Notes: generated by a model from the sequence alone, not told the origin. Shown: positions 10,670 to 23,900, numbered from the stretch's first letter. The stretch: 64,000 nucleotides of DNA from Scytalidium lignicola (GCA_002812745.2 NCSJ02000059.1:102250-166249), one strand, 5' to 3'. Program-made: numbers and translations.

Positions 10670-12237
10670 ATTATTTTGTAAGCTGTTAGAAATTGGCAAT
10701 TTTGGCAATCCATTAGAATGTGTAATTACTATTAGACTTATGTATATTCTAGTAGTTTGAAATGATTTGACATAACGAGGTTGCTCTTGTGTCATTACGC
10801 ATATGTTTTGTCCCCTCGACTCTTTTGGTTCATCTGATAGGAAACCCCACGTGCTTTACCTCAAAATATTTCTTACCTTAAGGGTCGAAGTAAGATTTAT
10901 CAACAAGAATCATGAGATTTTAAACAAGGGCTGCAAAGATTTTATGAACTTACAGAGTATTTGGCTATTATTCATGAGTAATTATACCCACAATTTTGAG
11001 CTCTGAGCATATCAACTACCATTCACCAGACAATCGAACAGCTTAAAAATGGTAATTAACATTATTACATCCACAATATATAACCATTGGCCTCAAACAT
11101 AGCTAATGATTATGACCTAATCAGGCTCAGAAGAGGAGATCCCACTTTTACAACGTGTTAAGAATTCATATGTAAAGTGCTATTCGGCCGTAAACAGTAG
11201 CCAGCCTGGAGTTTAAGGCGCGGCGCTACTTTTATTGAAGCTAAACGAGTCTGATCGATTGCACTCAGGGGTTCAGGGGTTCAGGGGCTAGGATTTTAAA
11301 ATCATAAAGCGGGTAGTGCGAGACTAGACAAAGCATTCATATGTATTTATAAGGATTTTATTAGATTTACTTATTGTGCTTTTAGCAATGAATTGTTAGA
11401 TATTCAAGCAGTTTCACTGCTCTATGAGATGGTGGACCTCTCTTACGAGTTGCTCATCGCCTCACCTAAATTCCCTGTAATATTAGCGACTTTCAGGCTA
11501 TTAGTGCCTTGTAGCGCACTGTAATTATAGCAGGCTTTAGGTACTGTAGTCACTATAACTATACCGCACGTAATCACCTTGACTGCTCTAGTAGTATGTT
11601 TTATAAGTTATTGTAGTTGTGGTCAGTGTAGCGGTTGTAGCCATTTATAAGCAGCGTGATTATTAGACGTATTATAACTACTGGAATTATAATTCACCCT
11701 CCTCTAGTAGCTACTTTGGGATAGCTGGAATTTGCTAGAAGTGCCTGAGGTTTTAGCCGGTATCGGTAATTTCATGCTGATTTAGGTGTGGCCTCACGTG
11801 TGCTCATATGTTTGTTTCCAATGGCTTTAGCTCTTTCAAAGGACTCAGATTTAATGAGGTATATAAAAACTGCAACCCACAAACTTTCTCCTACTCGAGC
11901 CGGGACATTTCACATCTTGAAATTACCGTTAAAGTTTCTAGATCTCATTAAGACTCTCTGCAGGATGATATTTCAATGGAGAAGTCGGTACTCCGGCGAT
12001 ATGTTTTACCGACCCCGTTTGATTTTAAGGTCACCGTAGGCAGGAAGAGGCATTTGGCGCAACCGACCAGGAGCTCCTGAACGAGATATAGCAGTATTAG
12101 GGTGGAAACTTCCCTAGTTCTGAATATTTGGGTTTGCCTGCTTCTCTTTAACACTAGTACGGTGCTTATGATGTTTTGATAACTCCTTACACCAACCACA
12201 CCGACAATTCCTTGAGCGCATCCCAAATGTTGTCAGA
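10670..12237. other. AT-rich intergenic with possible decayed repeats
   Basis: No supported gene. It holds a three-copy 8-bp tandem repeat (TCAGGGGT) at 11265-11288. Simple CACTATAACTATA-type words at about 11510-11650 resemble those at 6170-6260. The right end is the TRS120 promoter. The 92-codon minus frame at 11948-12226 overlaps plus frames and has no recognisable content. Confidence 0.4.
11265..11288. repeat. 8-bp tandem repeat, three copies
   Basis: TCAGGGGT is repeated three times head to tail; the last copy ends in C. Confidence 0.8.
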
Positions 12238-15200
12238 ATGCTGGACCAGCTGTCCCCCATCGCTCCTGCAAGAGTACGCGTGTTGCTCTTGCCAACGGGG
12301 CAGATACAGCGCGCAAGGTTCTTGAGCTTTGTAGAGAGATTGCAGCCCGAGAGCATCGTCCGGTTGGGGGATATCAGTCCAGATACACGCCCTAATAGGA
12401 GTGAGCATCATCCCCTTTCCATGACTTAGAAAGATCTTGATATAGCTGACTCTCTGCAGATATGTTCTCACCGCTGGCCTTTCCTACCGGCTCAATAATA
12501 TACGATTTTACTACCTATTATCCTCCACCTTCTCACCTATCCCTCACACCTTTCGAGTTATGGCGGGAACCATTGGTGATCATTGGCGTTGCTGATGCTG
12601 TGGAACTTAGCCATATTTCCTACAAAAGCAACAAAAGGAGGAGTTTGAATGGCAATGGACCTCCCCCAAGGCCAGACCACAATCTGCATGAGATATATCA
12701 GGATTTAGAGGATGTTAGAGACCAGTATCCGAAAGCACTGGCACACCAAGTTCTACTGTTCGATTATGTCGAAGGCAAGCTGGGATCAAGTTTACCGGAA
12801 GGTATCGTAGGAGTACCACCACCAACAGAATCGAAACGGACCACTATTAAGACTATTATGTGTGACATCTCATCCATGTTACTCGCGGAAATGACAACTC
12901 TAGCAAAATCCCTCCAAGCCTTGAACACAATTGAGTCTCCAAGCCAGTCACAAAGCACCAAGCTCTTTCAGGGGGCATCTTGGTCTGCCGGACAAGAGGA
13001 TAGCCTTGCGCGGCGGAACTCCCAGTTCTCCCTACCTTCTCGGTCAGACTCCCCTGTTGGAAGTACTGACCGAAGCCAAGTTCGAATGTCTATGCCTGCG
13101 CAACTTCACTCAACAGTGTCAGACTCAAATACTTCAAGTCCAGCAAGACCCAGTACACCTCTTAGTGCGGAGACAGATCCAGGACCTGTTGGTGATCTTG
13201 GCCCACCCAAATCAAATGGCGCGTTCAAAATAATACCTTACAGGTCTGATTCGCTGAGGGAAGCTAGCCGTGACAGGATATCAATTCAAGGTTTTGGCGC
13301 CAATAGTATAAGTGAAAGAGCAAGGAATAAAGGAAAAGGCAGAATTGGCGTCGTCATTGGAGCACTATACCTAAGTGCGGGAAGATGGATTGACGCACTG
13401 AGAGAGTCTGTGGATGGTGCTATCATTGCCAAAAATAATCTTGATCATTTGTGGCACGCTAAAGCCCTGGAGAATATATTAGTGAGCATGCTTGCTCTTG
13501 GATGGAGTGGATTGGATTTTGAGGTGCCTCAGATCTGCTATGTATCAGCAGAGAAAGCCTCCGCACCGGCTACCCCGCCTCCAGTCCCTAGTAAAAACGG
13601 CAACCGGCGGGTGTCATTACAGAATCTTAATGCACTCCTCCCTGAATTGCTAGATCGGATCTTAAATCTTTATGCTAGAGCAGCTAACAACACTGGAGAA
13701 TCATTACCCCAACTTCCTTTTTCAGAGACAGTTATTCGGTTCTCCAAGCTTTTATCAGCAATTCATTCCTCTGGCGGTAAGCTCAATGATAGCACGTTAC
13801 AATATCTGGTTCTGGGAACTCCTTTTCCGGAAAGGCCCAATCTTGAACCTCCACGGTTAAATATTAGCCCTAGACGTACGGACATTCAGTCGATGCTTTT
13901 TCGGGCTTATCCTATGGCATCCTCAACTGATCGCCTTGCTATTGTTGATCGAGTGACGATATTGAGTGGTATAGCGTCTGTTCTTAGCTCTATAGGATAT
14001 AATAGGAAGAAGGCGATGATTATTCGAGAGCTCGTCTCTGTTTTAATACCAGCGTTAGTCCAGGCAAGGAAGATCGGTGCTGCTGAAATGGGTGTACACC
14101 CTGCTGCAGGTCTTGCTGCTTTAGGCCTAATGAATAGCAATACCCACGGTGCTGCAGCACTTGACCTTAGTGAGGGAGATGTGGAGACAGGAATCGATGG
14201 TTTTCTTGGTCTTCTAGGTCGAGCATATGGTTCTATTTCCATTAGTACCGACTACTCCGGAAGTGAAAATGAAGAGAGTCTCCTAGATTCGGATGAGGCC
14301 ATAATCTCAAGAATCTTTCGCACTGCCACTCTACGCTCCTTTGGTAACCCAGCGCTTAAAATGGATATTCTACGAGCTTGCATTAATCTTTCAGAGGCAT
14401 TGCCAGATTTTCATGGAGTTTTGAAATTTACCGCCGACTTATTAAGGACTGCAGGTAGTGGAGTCGCCCCTGGTCCTCATAGTGAAGATGCTTCGCCATC
14501 AATGTCTCGGGAAGAACAAGTAAGACTTGCCACAAATATCTCGAGAACCGTCAGCGCTGCGAAGAAACTCGGGCTTGCACATCTTGAAGCAGAATACTGG
14601 GATGAATTCTTAGTGCGTGGCGTTGAACTGGAGGCATTACCACCTTCAAGAACACCAATACCGCATACGAGGAGTGAGTTGCCCGGTGCCACGGCTGTTA
14701 CCGAATCAAGGGAGATTAATCCTTTCATCTACAACCCTTTTTTGCGATCCCCAGATTCTACAGCAATTCACCACCTTCTAGTTGCCGGTGAGGGTGCTGT
14801 ATTTAAAGTCACGTTGCAGAACCCATATGAATTCGATCTTGAAATCGAAAGCATTAAGCTTGAATCCAAAGGTACTGAATTTGAGTCTGGAGCACAGAAA
14901 ACCGTCATTGGGCCTTACCGAACCCAACTTCTTTCGCTTTCAGGCACCGCAAGAGCTCCGGGGCCGCTCAAAATTACTGGTTGCCTAATTAAGGTTCGAG
15001 GGTGCAGGGAGCGTCGATTTCCCATATTCTCAGAGCCTTGGGCCCCACAATCTGAGGTGAAGATTAAGGCAAGCGGTCTTGCAGTTATATCGAAACAGAA
15101 AGAACGGCCCGTGAGTACCAGTTCTGGGTCTACGAAGCAGATGCCTTCTGTAATACCACCGAAACCCATGTTTTTAGAACTTAATGTTATTGAGAAACAG

Positions 15201-16646
15201 CCGGTTGTTCTTGTGAAGTCAACTACGTTATCTCAGTCTGCCATTATGGTTCTAGAGGGAGAACGTCAAAGATTTTCCATCACCTTGCAAAATTTATCGC
15301 ACGATACGCCGGTTGATCTGGTTTTATTTTCATTCAAGGATTCCACCCAGACGCCACTTCAAACTGCAATGAGCAATCGAGACGCTTCACCAGTTGAATT
15401 GTACGAGTATGAGCTTATATTCTCACGGAAACAAGCGCTACGTTGGATAAAGAAACCTGACCAAAGTCTTTATATTGAACCCGGTGGAACCGCTACTTTT
15501 GAATTGGAAATACTCGGAAAGCCAGGTCTTACGAGTGCTACAGTCCAGATTGACTATGCCTACCTGGGTGTACCTCCAAATGAGGTGCAATCGAAGTTGC
15601 ATACACGCCAAGTGAGCCTACCACTTACTATTACTGTCAATGCTAGTATCGAGCTAGCTAGGATGGATGTGCACCCACTTATTGACCCTCAGCCACCTTC
15701 TCTTTGGAAAGGTTTAGGAATGGAAGATACTAGCGATGAGGAATTCAATCTCGAGGACTACTGCCTACTTACCATGGACTTTCGAAATGCTTGGCCCTCG
15801 CCATTGGAAATACAGCTCAATGTTGCTCCCAACAAGGTGATCAAAGAAGATATTCTCCCCGGAAATATATCACGTATAATGTTCCCAGTTCGACGGATCT
15901 ATTTAGAAAATCCAACAGCACCGATTCCAGCGCTAGACCCAACCAGGCAACGACAATTTGTAGTCAGTACTGGAAGGATATCGGTGGAGTCTGAACGAGC
16001 AAGTCGAGAAGCTTTTTGGTATAGAGAAGAGCTTCTTAAAACATTAAAGGGACGATGGTCCACCAAGCTAGGCCCACGCAGGGCTGGTGAGATAGAGCTA
16101 AGAGGAATGAGGCTAAGCCAACGCATTATCGACGTGATTAAAATTGAGGACATTGGTATTGACTTATCAGTTAAACCTGTGTCGCTCCGGCCTTCACAAG
16201 TGACCAACGAGATTTTCACGGATGAGTTTTGCGAACTCAAAGTCCGAATCACCAACCGAACAAATGATGCGATATATCCTCTCCTTCGTCTTCAACCCTC
16301 CCTACGTATGCAAAGCCCCAGCTCCCTTGATATATCAAAAAGATTTGTCTGGAATGGTGTCTTACAACAAACGCTACCAAAACTTGCTGCTAAAGATTCA
16401 ACTGAAGCTACGATTGGAGTGACTGCTCTATGTAGGGGCGAGTTTGAGATCAGCGCTTCGGTGGAAGAGGCGCGAATCGTTGATATGACGGCTGAGGAAA
16501 AGAAAACACATGAAAACAGGAGAAAGAGGGCCGACACAAATGCTATGATGGATAATTTATTTGGGATTAAAGAGAGGAGGATTTGGCAATCACGATACCC
16601 ATGTGTCTTGCTGGTCAGGAATGAGGAGGGTGATGATGAAATATGA
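12238..16646 (+). CDS. TRS120: TRAPPII subunit Trs120 (TRAPPC9)
   Basis: Two exons: 12238-12400 and 12460-16646, with a 59-bp intron (donor GTGAGC; CTGAC branch site; acceptor CTGCAG). The product is 1449 aa. Exon 1 supplies the conserved N-terminus (SPIAPARVRVLLLP, then RFLSFVERLQPE), which runs in phase into MFSPLAFPTGSIIYDF. The large size, the N-terminal TRAPPC9 homology and the beta-rich C-terminal half match Trs120. It is a specific subunit of the TRAPPII tethering complex at the late Golgi, which activates Ypt31/32 (Rab11). A Ser/Pro-rich segment at roughly residues 210-310 looks disordered. The only intron is near the 5' end. A second ATG at 12462 would give a truncated start and is rejected. 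Confidence 0.93.
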
Positions 16647-17052
16647 GGCAAATAGAGGTGTTTTGACTACTTGTTGATGACTGTATATTGTATAGAGTAC
16701 TATACCCGGAGTTCCTGCTCATATAGAGTTCAAATATGTTGAATAATGAGAAAGGATGAAGTTTACATTATTCAGTTATTACCCAACGCGCCTATCTAAG
16801 TAGGCATACTAGTGAAGATTGTGTATTTCTAAGTTCGGAAGAGAGGGGAACACAGGCGTGACAGGGCCTTATCCCTCTATTTCACATTGAGATTCTAGAT
16901 GATTGGTGCTTAAGAGTGCGACTCTTTTGTTGCACTCCCCGCACCTCGCTAAATCTGGTAAAGTCCGCCCCACTTGATTTCTCAGCCTTCTCAACTTGCC
17001 TTACATCACCAACCTCAGTCTTTTATGTAGTATATTCATTTTTGCCAACAAG
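16647..17052. other. Intergenic: TRS120 3' flank and CWC21 promoter
   Basis: About 400 bp between two rightward genes. No open frame or repeat of note. Confidence 0.5.
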
Positions 17053-17611
17053 ATGTCTTCAAACGTAGGACTTAGCACTCCTAGAGGTAGCGGGACTTCC
17101 GGCTATGTCCAACGCAACCTGGCACATCTCAAACCCCGTGATAAAGTCGCACCGTACGGTGACCTAGATAGCTTCAAGCACCGCCAACGAAACCCAGATA
17201 AAGAGATACTCGAACACGACAGGAAACGAGAGGTCGAGGTTAAGGTCTTTGAATTACGGGATAAACTCGAGGATGAAGGGTATATGCCCATACTCTTTTG
17301 AATGCTCAGCGGTTCGTGGTTGAGGTCCAGCTACTAACGAAATTAGGGTCGACGAAGAAGAAATCGAACAAAAATGCGATGCTTTACGCGAAAAGCTACT
17401 GAAGGACATGGAAAAGGGTCGCTCGATAGGGAAGAAGGAGTTGAAAATGCACCAGGTCCACGAACTAGCTGAGGCGAAGATTAAGCAGGATGATCGATTT
17501 AGGAGTGCGTTAGGCATTAGCAAGAATTATGAGGAAGGGAGTCATTGGAAAAAGCAGGAGGAGAGATTAAGGGCTGCGGTAGAGAAGGAGAAGGAGATAG
17601 AGGAGAAATAA
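17053..17611 (+). CDS. CWC21: Pre-mRNA splicing factor Cwc21 (cwf21 domain)
   Basis: Exons 17053-17279 and 17347-17611, intron 67 bp, giving 163 aa. The start [20 protein letters not shown] is the highly conserved SRRM2/Cwc21 N-terminus (GL.TPRGSGT.GYVQRN). The cwf21 helix spans the splice junction (KLEDEG joined to [17 protein letters not shown] at about residues 70-95), which confirms the intron. The rest is a charged coiled-coil region with no RS tail, as in yeast. Cwc21 binds Prp8 and Snu114 in the activated spliceosome. The frame upstream of 17053 is ignored because the motif starts at this ATG. Confidence 0.93.
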
Positions 17612-17803
17612 TGACGGGAAAATGAGAGGGTTTGGTANTGGGAAGGCGTTGGTAATTTCAAAACCTTGGTTTGGCGTTAAAAGGATCCTGGGAAGGCTAG
17701 CACGGACGTTCACAACTTTGGATATGCAACAGTTCATCTTCTCTGATCCTCATGGACTATCGCGGGAAAGTTTCAAAACACTGCAATACAGGCCACCTAC
17801 TCC

Positions 17804-18717
17804 TTACAGCTTATGCTTTTTTTCACCGCTCGCGAGTTTCCTAAACTCCTCCTGCGGGACTCCAGAGTTAAATCTTTCTAAGCCAGCGAACACTTCTGCA
17901 ACATTTTGAGCATCGAGTATCTCTCTCTCCGGCTTCCTAATCAACGCCTTGATCTTCGTCAAGCTATCACCAATAAGGTGTGGTCCCAATCTATTCTCAA
18001 TCTCTTCGAATACCAGTTCCCGAAACTTGGCGTCATCCTTTGTGTCGAAAATTTTATTCACGAATCCTACTTGAAGTAACTCCTCCGATGTGATCCGCTT
18101 ACTCATAATAAGCGCCTCGTTGGCCTTACTGATTCCCATCCGTTGAACAAAGGCTCTTGACGCCCCTCCTTCGGCGACCAAACCCAAACTCGAGAACGGC
18201 GTTAAGAGGAAAGTATGTGGAGTGCAGTAGATGAAGTCTGAGAAGGCGATTAGTGCTGCAGATAATCCAACCGCGGGTCCATTTAACGCTGTAATGAGGA
18301 TTTTCGGGTGGGTATAGAATGCGTGCGCGATATTGAGGTTATTGGCGACGAAGTTCCGAAGCCAGTGGCGAGGAGCATCTGTTCCTGGTGGTAAAGCTCT
18401 ACTGATACCTACATCGGCACCACTGGAGATTTGTTAGCTGCAAATCGTCCCCTTAGAGAGCAATTGAAATTGCTTACGCAGAGAAGAATCGACCTATACT
18501 TGATTCTTAGATATTGTGATGCACTCAATGCAGGTCATGGTTATTTACCTTTTCCTGTCAGAACTGTTATAGAGACCTCATCATGGGTAGCAACTTCGCG
18601 CAGTGATGTTGATAAGAGATAGTATCCGTCTTGATCCAAAGCATTGAGCTTCTTAACATTATCAATCGTGACCACAGCGATGTTGCCGCGATACTCGACT
18701 GTTATGGGAGCAGACAT
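17804..18717 (-). CDS. Peroxisomal enoyl-CoA hydratase/isomerase (Eci1-like)
   Basis: Three exons on the minus strand: 18717-18549, a 16-nt micro-exon 18493-18478, and 18422-17804, totalling 267 aa. The micro-exon restores the crotonase core as TGKGRFFSAGADVG; without it this conserved loop is broken. NGPAVGLSAAL provides the second oxyanion-hole backbone. Glu146 in GLVAEGGAS aligns with the single catalytic acid of delta3,delta2-enoyl-CoA isomerases, so isomerase activity on unsaturated fatty acids is more likely than hydratase. The C-terminus HKL is a peroxisomal PTS1 variant, similar in kind to the HRL end of yeast Eci1. The start is MSAPITVEYRG; an upstream in-frame ATG would add an unneeded leader. 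The gene is convergent with CWC21. Confidence 0.92.
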
Positions 18718-19082
18718 GTTACAGTTGTGCAAGCTGGGTACTGGATTAATTAAGAAGGTTGACACCCTCCCTCATGGATTTTGCTGGGCATCTATATATG
18801 TATGTACTTAGTCCCGAGCATAACCTTGGGATCTTAGCTGTGGGGTTACTCTCTCCGCCTTTTTTTGCAGCCGATAGTGCCTCGGTCAAACCCATGTCTG
18901 CGCCTCCGTACTTTATGTACGTTACGTACATCTGTACTCCACCTTGCATTGAGTCACGTGAATCTGTCGGTGTCAACCTATTAAGCGGCTCCGGATTATC
19001 AATTATCCACGCCCACCCGCGATCTTGAATTCACATCAAACCATACGATCTGATAATTTATCATCCCCAAGCCAGAGTCAAA
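18718..19082. promoter_or_regulatory. Divergent promoter, isomerase / PET100
   Basis: A 365-bp interval between divergent starts. It contains a short inverted AGTACGTA/TACGTAC-type tract at about 18907-18930 (CCGTACTTTATGTACGTTACGTAC) and no coding frame with support. Shared control of the two flanking organelle genes is only suggested by the arrangement. Confidence 0.45.
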
Positions 19083-19424
19083 ATGGGTGGCCCAAATTTA
19101 GAAGTTTTCAAGGCACGTTTTTCGTCTCTTTTACTTTTCCCCTTGATTTAGGCAATGCCAATTCCCATAGCTAACTGAGTTCAATCCCAGTTCGGCCTGT
19201 ATGTCATGTTCCCCATTGGAATCATGTACTACTACGGAACCAATCTCGACAGGCGTTTCGCGGTGCCAGATTTTTGGCCTAAGCCGGAGCAAACGAATCG
19301 AATCCCTTTCGAGAAAGATGAAATCCATTCAGAATTGGAACGCTTGAGAAAGCGAAGGTTATTGCTGAGAGAGAAGAGATTGGAGAAGGGACAAGAATTC
19401 TCGCAAGAGAGGAATGATTCGTAG
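19083..19424 (+). CDS. PET100: Cytochrome c oxidase assembly protein Pet100
   Basis: Exon 1 is 19083-19112 (MGGPNLEVFK) and exon 2 is 19191-19424, giving 87 aa. The joined protein reads LEVFKFGLYVMFPIGIMYYYGTNL, which is the Pet100 pattern: a short N-terminus, one membrane span with FP and YYYG, then a basic C-terminal helix (RLRKRRLLLREKR). The intron begins with GC (AAG|GCACGT) and not GT, and ends at CCCAG after a perfect GCTAAC branch site. No GT donor nearby keeps the frame, so this appears to be a GC-AG intron. Pet100 is a mitochondrial inner-membrane chaperone needed for complex IV assembly. Confidence 0.88.
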
Positions 19425-19714
19425 GATTCTGGAACGACCTAGTGTGGGATCAACCACTGTGATATTAATAGTCATGAGAAGAATCTGGGAGTTTGTATAT
19501 GAGATAGTCTTCATTCTACTCTGGATATAAGGCGTTCTGGTTATAAATACAAGGGCAGTGGCTCCAGCACGGCGTGGACATGCATGCCAACATGTATAAA
19601 TACACGCATCATAAAAGCCAGGAGCATACAGTAAATGGATCTATTGTTTCTATTGTACACTTTCTTTATGGTGGAGATTTAATACACTCTATGTCTATAT
19701 TACAGCTTTTAATC

Positions 19715-20709
19715 TCAAGCCGCGAGCTTGCTCTGCAATTCCTCCCACGCCTCGTCTTCAATACCTCCCTGTGCAACATTGGCATAAACCCCCTCCACAC
19801 TGGTATTTTCTTGAAGTGCGTCTACAAATTCTGATAGAGCTTTCACTGCTTCAGTAGAATCTAGCTTGACCTTTGTATCCTCATTTGCATCCCAAATGAT
19901 TTCCGAGCTCTGGACTTTCAAATCCAAACTCTTCATCAGAGCTTGCGCTGCCGAGGTAGTAGCCTGCGGCTCCGTCCAGACAACAACGTTTCCATCTTCG
20001 TCGGTTTCGACATCTTCAGCACCCGCCTCAATGGCTTCGTCAAGAACTTCATCGACTCCTAGGTTTCGCTCGTCTTTCTCGAAGGACACTCTCCCTTTCT
20101 TCGTAAAAAGGTAGCTTGTTGGGGATACTGTCCCTCCATGGCTCTTAACCAGATATCGCAATTCCATTAACGACCTGGCTCTGTTGTCTGTCTCAATGTC
20201 TATAACCATAGCTACTTGAGATGGCATTATAACCTCCAGTGTTAAATTCTCGAGAGCTGCCCCAGATGTTGAGCGCCCTTGACCGCGAGCTATCGCTGCT
20301 TCCATAGATGCTTTTGGAAAGCCAGCTATTATAATGTGAGTAAATAGGTTGTGAAGACATTGGAAGTGAGATTGTACCCAATCAAGTACCTTTCTTCGCG
20401 TTTGCTAGGATAGTTGCCAGTCGTGGATTCGAATTTGGATCTCCTCCATAGACTAGTAATCAATCAGCAAATTGATTAAACTTCTCAGGAAGTATCAAGT
20501 TTACGTTTGGAGGCTAGAGCTATCTCATGCGAAAACATCGATCTCTGCTGATTCTTCTTCGCATCCACGCCCATTTTGTCATGCTTGATTTTGCTCCATC
20601 TGTTGTGCCCTGACTGGGTAGCTGAGGTGGTGGAAAACGGAAGACATTGAACACAAATAGATTCCCGCTGACGAGCCAAAGCTCTAATCCCTCTCGAGAA
20701 TGCAGCCAT
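19715..20709 (-). CDS. YebC/TACO1-family mitochondrial translation factor
   Basis: Three exons on the minus strand: 20709-20505, 20452-20390 (63 nt) and 20325-19715, totalling 292 aa. Residues 1-30 are basic and Ser-rich, as expected of a mitochondrial presequence. Then comes the family signature GHNRWSKIKHDK, followed across the junctions by ASKLYGGDPNSNPRLATIL and KKAGFPKASMEAAIARG. The acidic beta domain with DEAIEAGAEDVE follows. Bacterial YebC proteins and human TACO1 aid mitochondrial or prolyl-rich translation; yeast Dpc29 is the likely counterpart. It diverges from LAA1 across only 231 bp, so the two share a short promoter. Confidence 0.92.
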
Positions 20710-20940
20710 TGTTTAAGTATACAAGATATGACCTTTGAGATGAAATTCGAGATGGAAGTGGCCCTACGGAACCCAATTACAGGGGTCCTATTGGCTCCCT
20801 TAATTTAAGGCCATATCGGCCACCCGAGGCTGAGGTCAGGGTGTTCCAGACACACGGCGTGAATACTGTAATTCAAGAAGTGCTGTCAAACGTGACAGAT
20901 ATCACATTATTTTGACATTTATCCTTCCTTACGACTTGTC

Positions 20941-23900
20941 ATGTCCTCGACTGAACCTACAGACACTGGAAATGGCTCAAACGATGCAACAGATCGTACA
21001 AATCTACCTCAGAACCCAGAGCTCGATGTAAAGAAGTTGCAGTCGTTATCATCTGAACAACAAGACTTATACCTCCTGACATTTATCTCCACGCTTACGA
21101 ACCATGTCGAGCATTTGGAACCAGATGACTGTACTGCGCAACAGTTGTATCTCAAGCGCGAGCTGCTACAGATCCTAAATCTACCTTCCCCTCTATCGAC
21201 AAGGGTAATTCGAAACAATCTTGGGAAATGTTTTGCGCATATCCTTGGAAAGGGGGATCGGAAGCTGCTCTTCGAGACTATCAATGATTTAGTCGCGATC
21301 ATCAATAATGGGAAGGTGAAGACTGAAGGAGATATCAAAACAAAACATGCTGCAGTCTCCTGTCTAGGGGATGTCTATGCGGGAGCGGGAGATAGTGCTA
21401 TTGGACTGCATCCATTGGCCTGTTCTGCGTTATTGAAATTGGTCAAGACTTCGCAGAATAATGCCGGTCTTCGAGCTGCAATATTCAAAGCCCTAGGCAA
21501 GATTGCGAAGATTGTTGGTGGTAGTATGGATGAAAGCACCGCTAGGGATATTTGGAAAAGCGCGAGAACCCATGCTTCTAGTGATAAATCGGTCCTGGTT
21601 CAGGTTGCAACATGCGGATGTTTAAAGATACTCTGCAAACATACCCCATACTTTGACAATTCAAGCGATTTTGATAACCTCAAGTCTACAATATGGAAGA
21701 CTATCGATTCGTCAAGTCCCCTGGTGCGTCAGGCTGCCGCTGATTGCCTTGCTGCTGCTCTTGTTAGATTACACTCGGAAGAGCCGCTAGTAGAGGAAGA
21801 TCCTAAGATCAAGAAATTAAAACGATCTAATACAAAACGCCAATCTATTGTTCCTACAGAAGATGGGGAGGAAATTCAGAGACCCGAGAGTCCGGGGCCC
21901 AAGAAGAGCCAGATTCTTCGCCTTACACTCTCTGATCTTTTGAGACAGCTGTCCACCTTCTATGTGAAGTCTTCCACAAGCAATAAAGCGCGTGCTGGCT
22001 TGGCCATATGCTATAGCAGGATTTTGACGAGTTTGGGGGAGAACACTGTCGAGAGCAATTATATGAGGATTATCGACCACCTGACAATTGATATATTGTG
22101 CCATCCAAACATCATTCACAATAGGTACCGTCTCCTAAGCAGTCGTCGGTTTATACAGATTATTCTCGAGGATGTAATTGGACATAACATTCTAGGAGAG
22201 TCTGGACAGATATCTGCTGCTAAACTTATCATTAACGGGATCCTCAAGAACTACCCACAAGTCCTCAAAGAAAGATCTGAGCCCACGAAGTACACCCTTG
22301 TGGCAGCCCTAAGTTCTTTAGCATCCCTAATTGAGTCTCTAGGCTCTGCCGCCAATACCTTTGCAGAAGCCTGTAGAGATGGTTTGCTTCAAGTCCTACA
22401 ACATCCAAGCTACACAGTCCAGATATATGCCTCGCATTGTCTGCGGGCCTTTACATTGGCATGCCCGCAACAACTCCTTCCCTGTCTCACCATATGCATG
22501 AATAGCGTTAATCGGGAGCTTAATCTGCTTACTACAGCGAGGAATTCCCCACGAAGATGCGTTGGGTATGCTAATGGTCTTGCGGCGATGATAAGCACCT
22601 CCTCCCTTCAGCCACTCTATGGTTCCGTGGATGTCAATAGTCGTGTTTTATCACTAGCAACGGGTTTGTTGAAATCAAGCAGTAAATCCGAGCTACGCGT
22701 CTCTGCAACCCAGATTCAAATCGCTTGGATATTGATAGGCGGCCTCATGTCATTGGGACCGAATTTCGTCAAAATCCACCTTACACAACTTCTGCTATTG
22801 TGGAAGAATGCTCTCCCGAAGCCTCTCGCAAAGGATAACACTTCACAGCGTAGCTATTTAGAGTCGTCCTTTCTGACCCATGTCCGAGAATGTGCTCTAG
22901 GTTCCATACTTGCTTTCCTACAATTTAATAGCAGACTATTGACAGTGGATGTTTCAAAGCGTATCGCAGCTATGCTTCAAAACACGACGGCATTCTTAAA
23001 ATGTTTACCTTCCAAGAAGACATCCGAGGATATCACTCTAAGACTAACACCATCACTGCAGCTACATGATTTGGATATCATGGTTCAGCGCCGCGTCCTT
23101 CAGTGTTACGCCAAACTAGTTAATCTCAGCTCTTCTAGTGCAAGTGAGGCATTATTGCAATCAAACCTTCTCACTCTCGCAGTGTCTTTTTTTGCAGATC
23201 CTGAAAAGTACACGCCAAGCTCAATGAGTACGGCTATTGCAAGTTCTGCAGGTAATTTTGAAACTGTCTGGGATGTAGCTGATAACTATGGCTTTGGGGT
23301 CACAGGTCTAGTCCGAGGATTCAAAATGAAGAAGCTTCCCGGACAACATTCTAGTACTGATCAGGATGACTGGATGGTGGAAAGTGGACCTGATAAGGCT
23401 ATTACCTCCGTTCTATTATCGCCTATTTGTAGCTCCCCCGAACACGACTCTCTTTCTCTATACCTGGGAGAGTCCGATAAATGTGAGAGCCTGCCGGATC
23501 CTCCTGCTACAGAGGTTGTCAATGCTGCTATTAAGCTGTTCGCAATTGCCTTTCCACTTACTCCTCCGAAAATTCAGGAGAGTATTCTAGAGCAAATTGC
23601 CACGTTCCTGTCACCAGGCTCGGTCCAGCGAGATGCAGGTCGCAAAGCAGCCATGAACATTAATGTTGCAACAGCGCTTTATTTCACTTTGAAGGTTGCG
23701 GTGAAGGAGACACAATCTTCATCTGGAGACATAACTAACGCAGCGGTACAAAAGTCTCTCCAAGAAATAATTAGACAATTTGTCATTGACCCAGACCAAT
23801 ACGTTCGGAACCTTGGTTATGAATGTCTAGCAAGACTCTGCAACGCTGCTGGCCAGGCATTTACAAATCAGGAAATCAAATTTCTGATAGATACCATTGT

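Noticed and set aside
12462..12464. ATG at 12462 as the TRS120 start
   Set aside because: It omits the conserved N-terminus encoded by the 163-nt first exon, which joins in phase with good splice sites.
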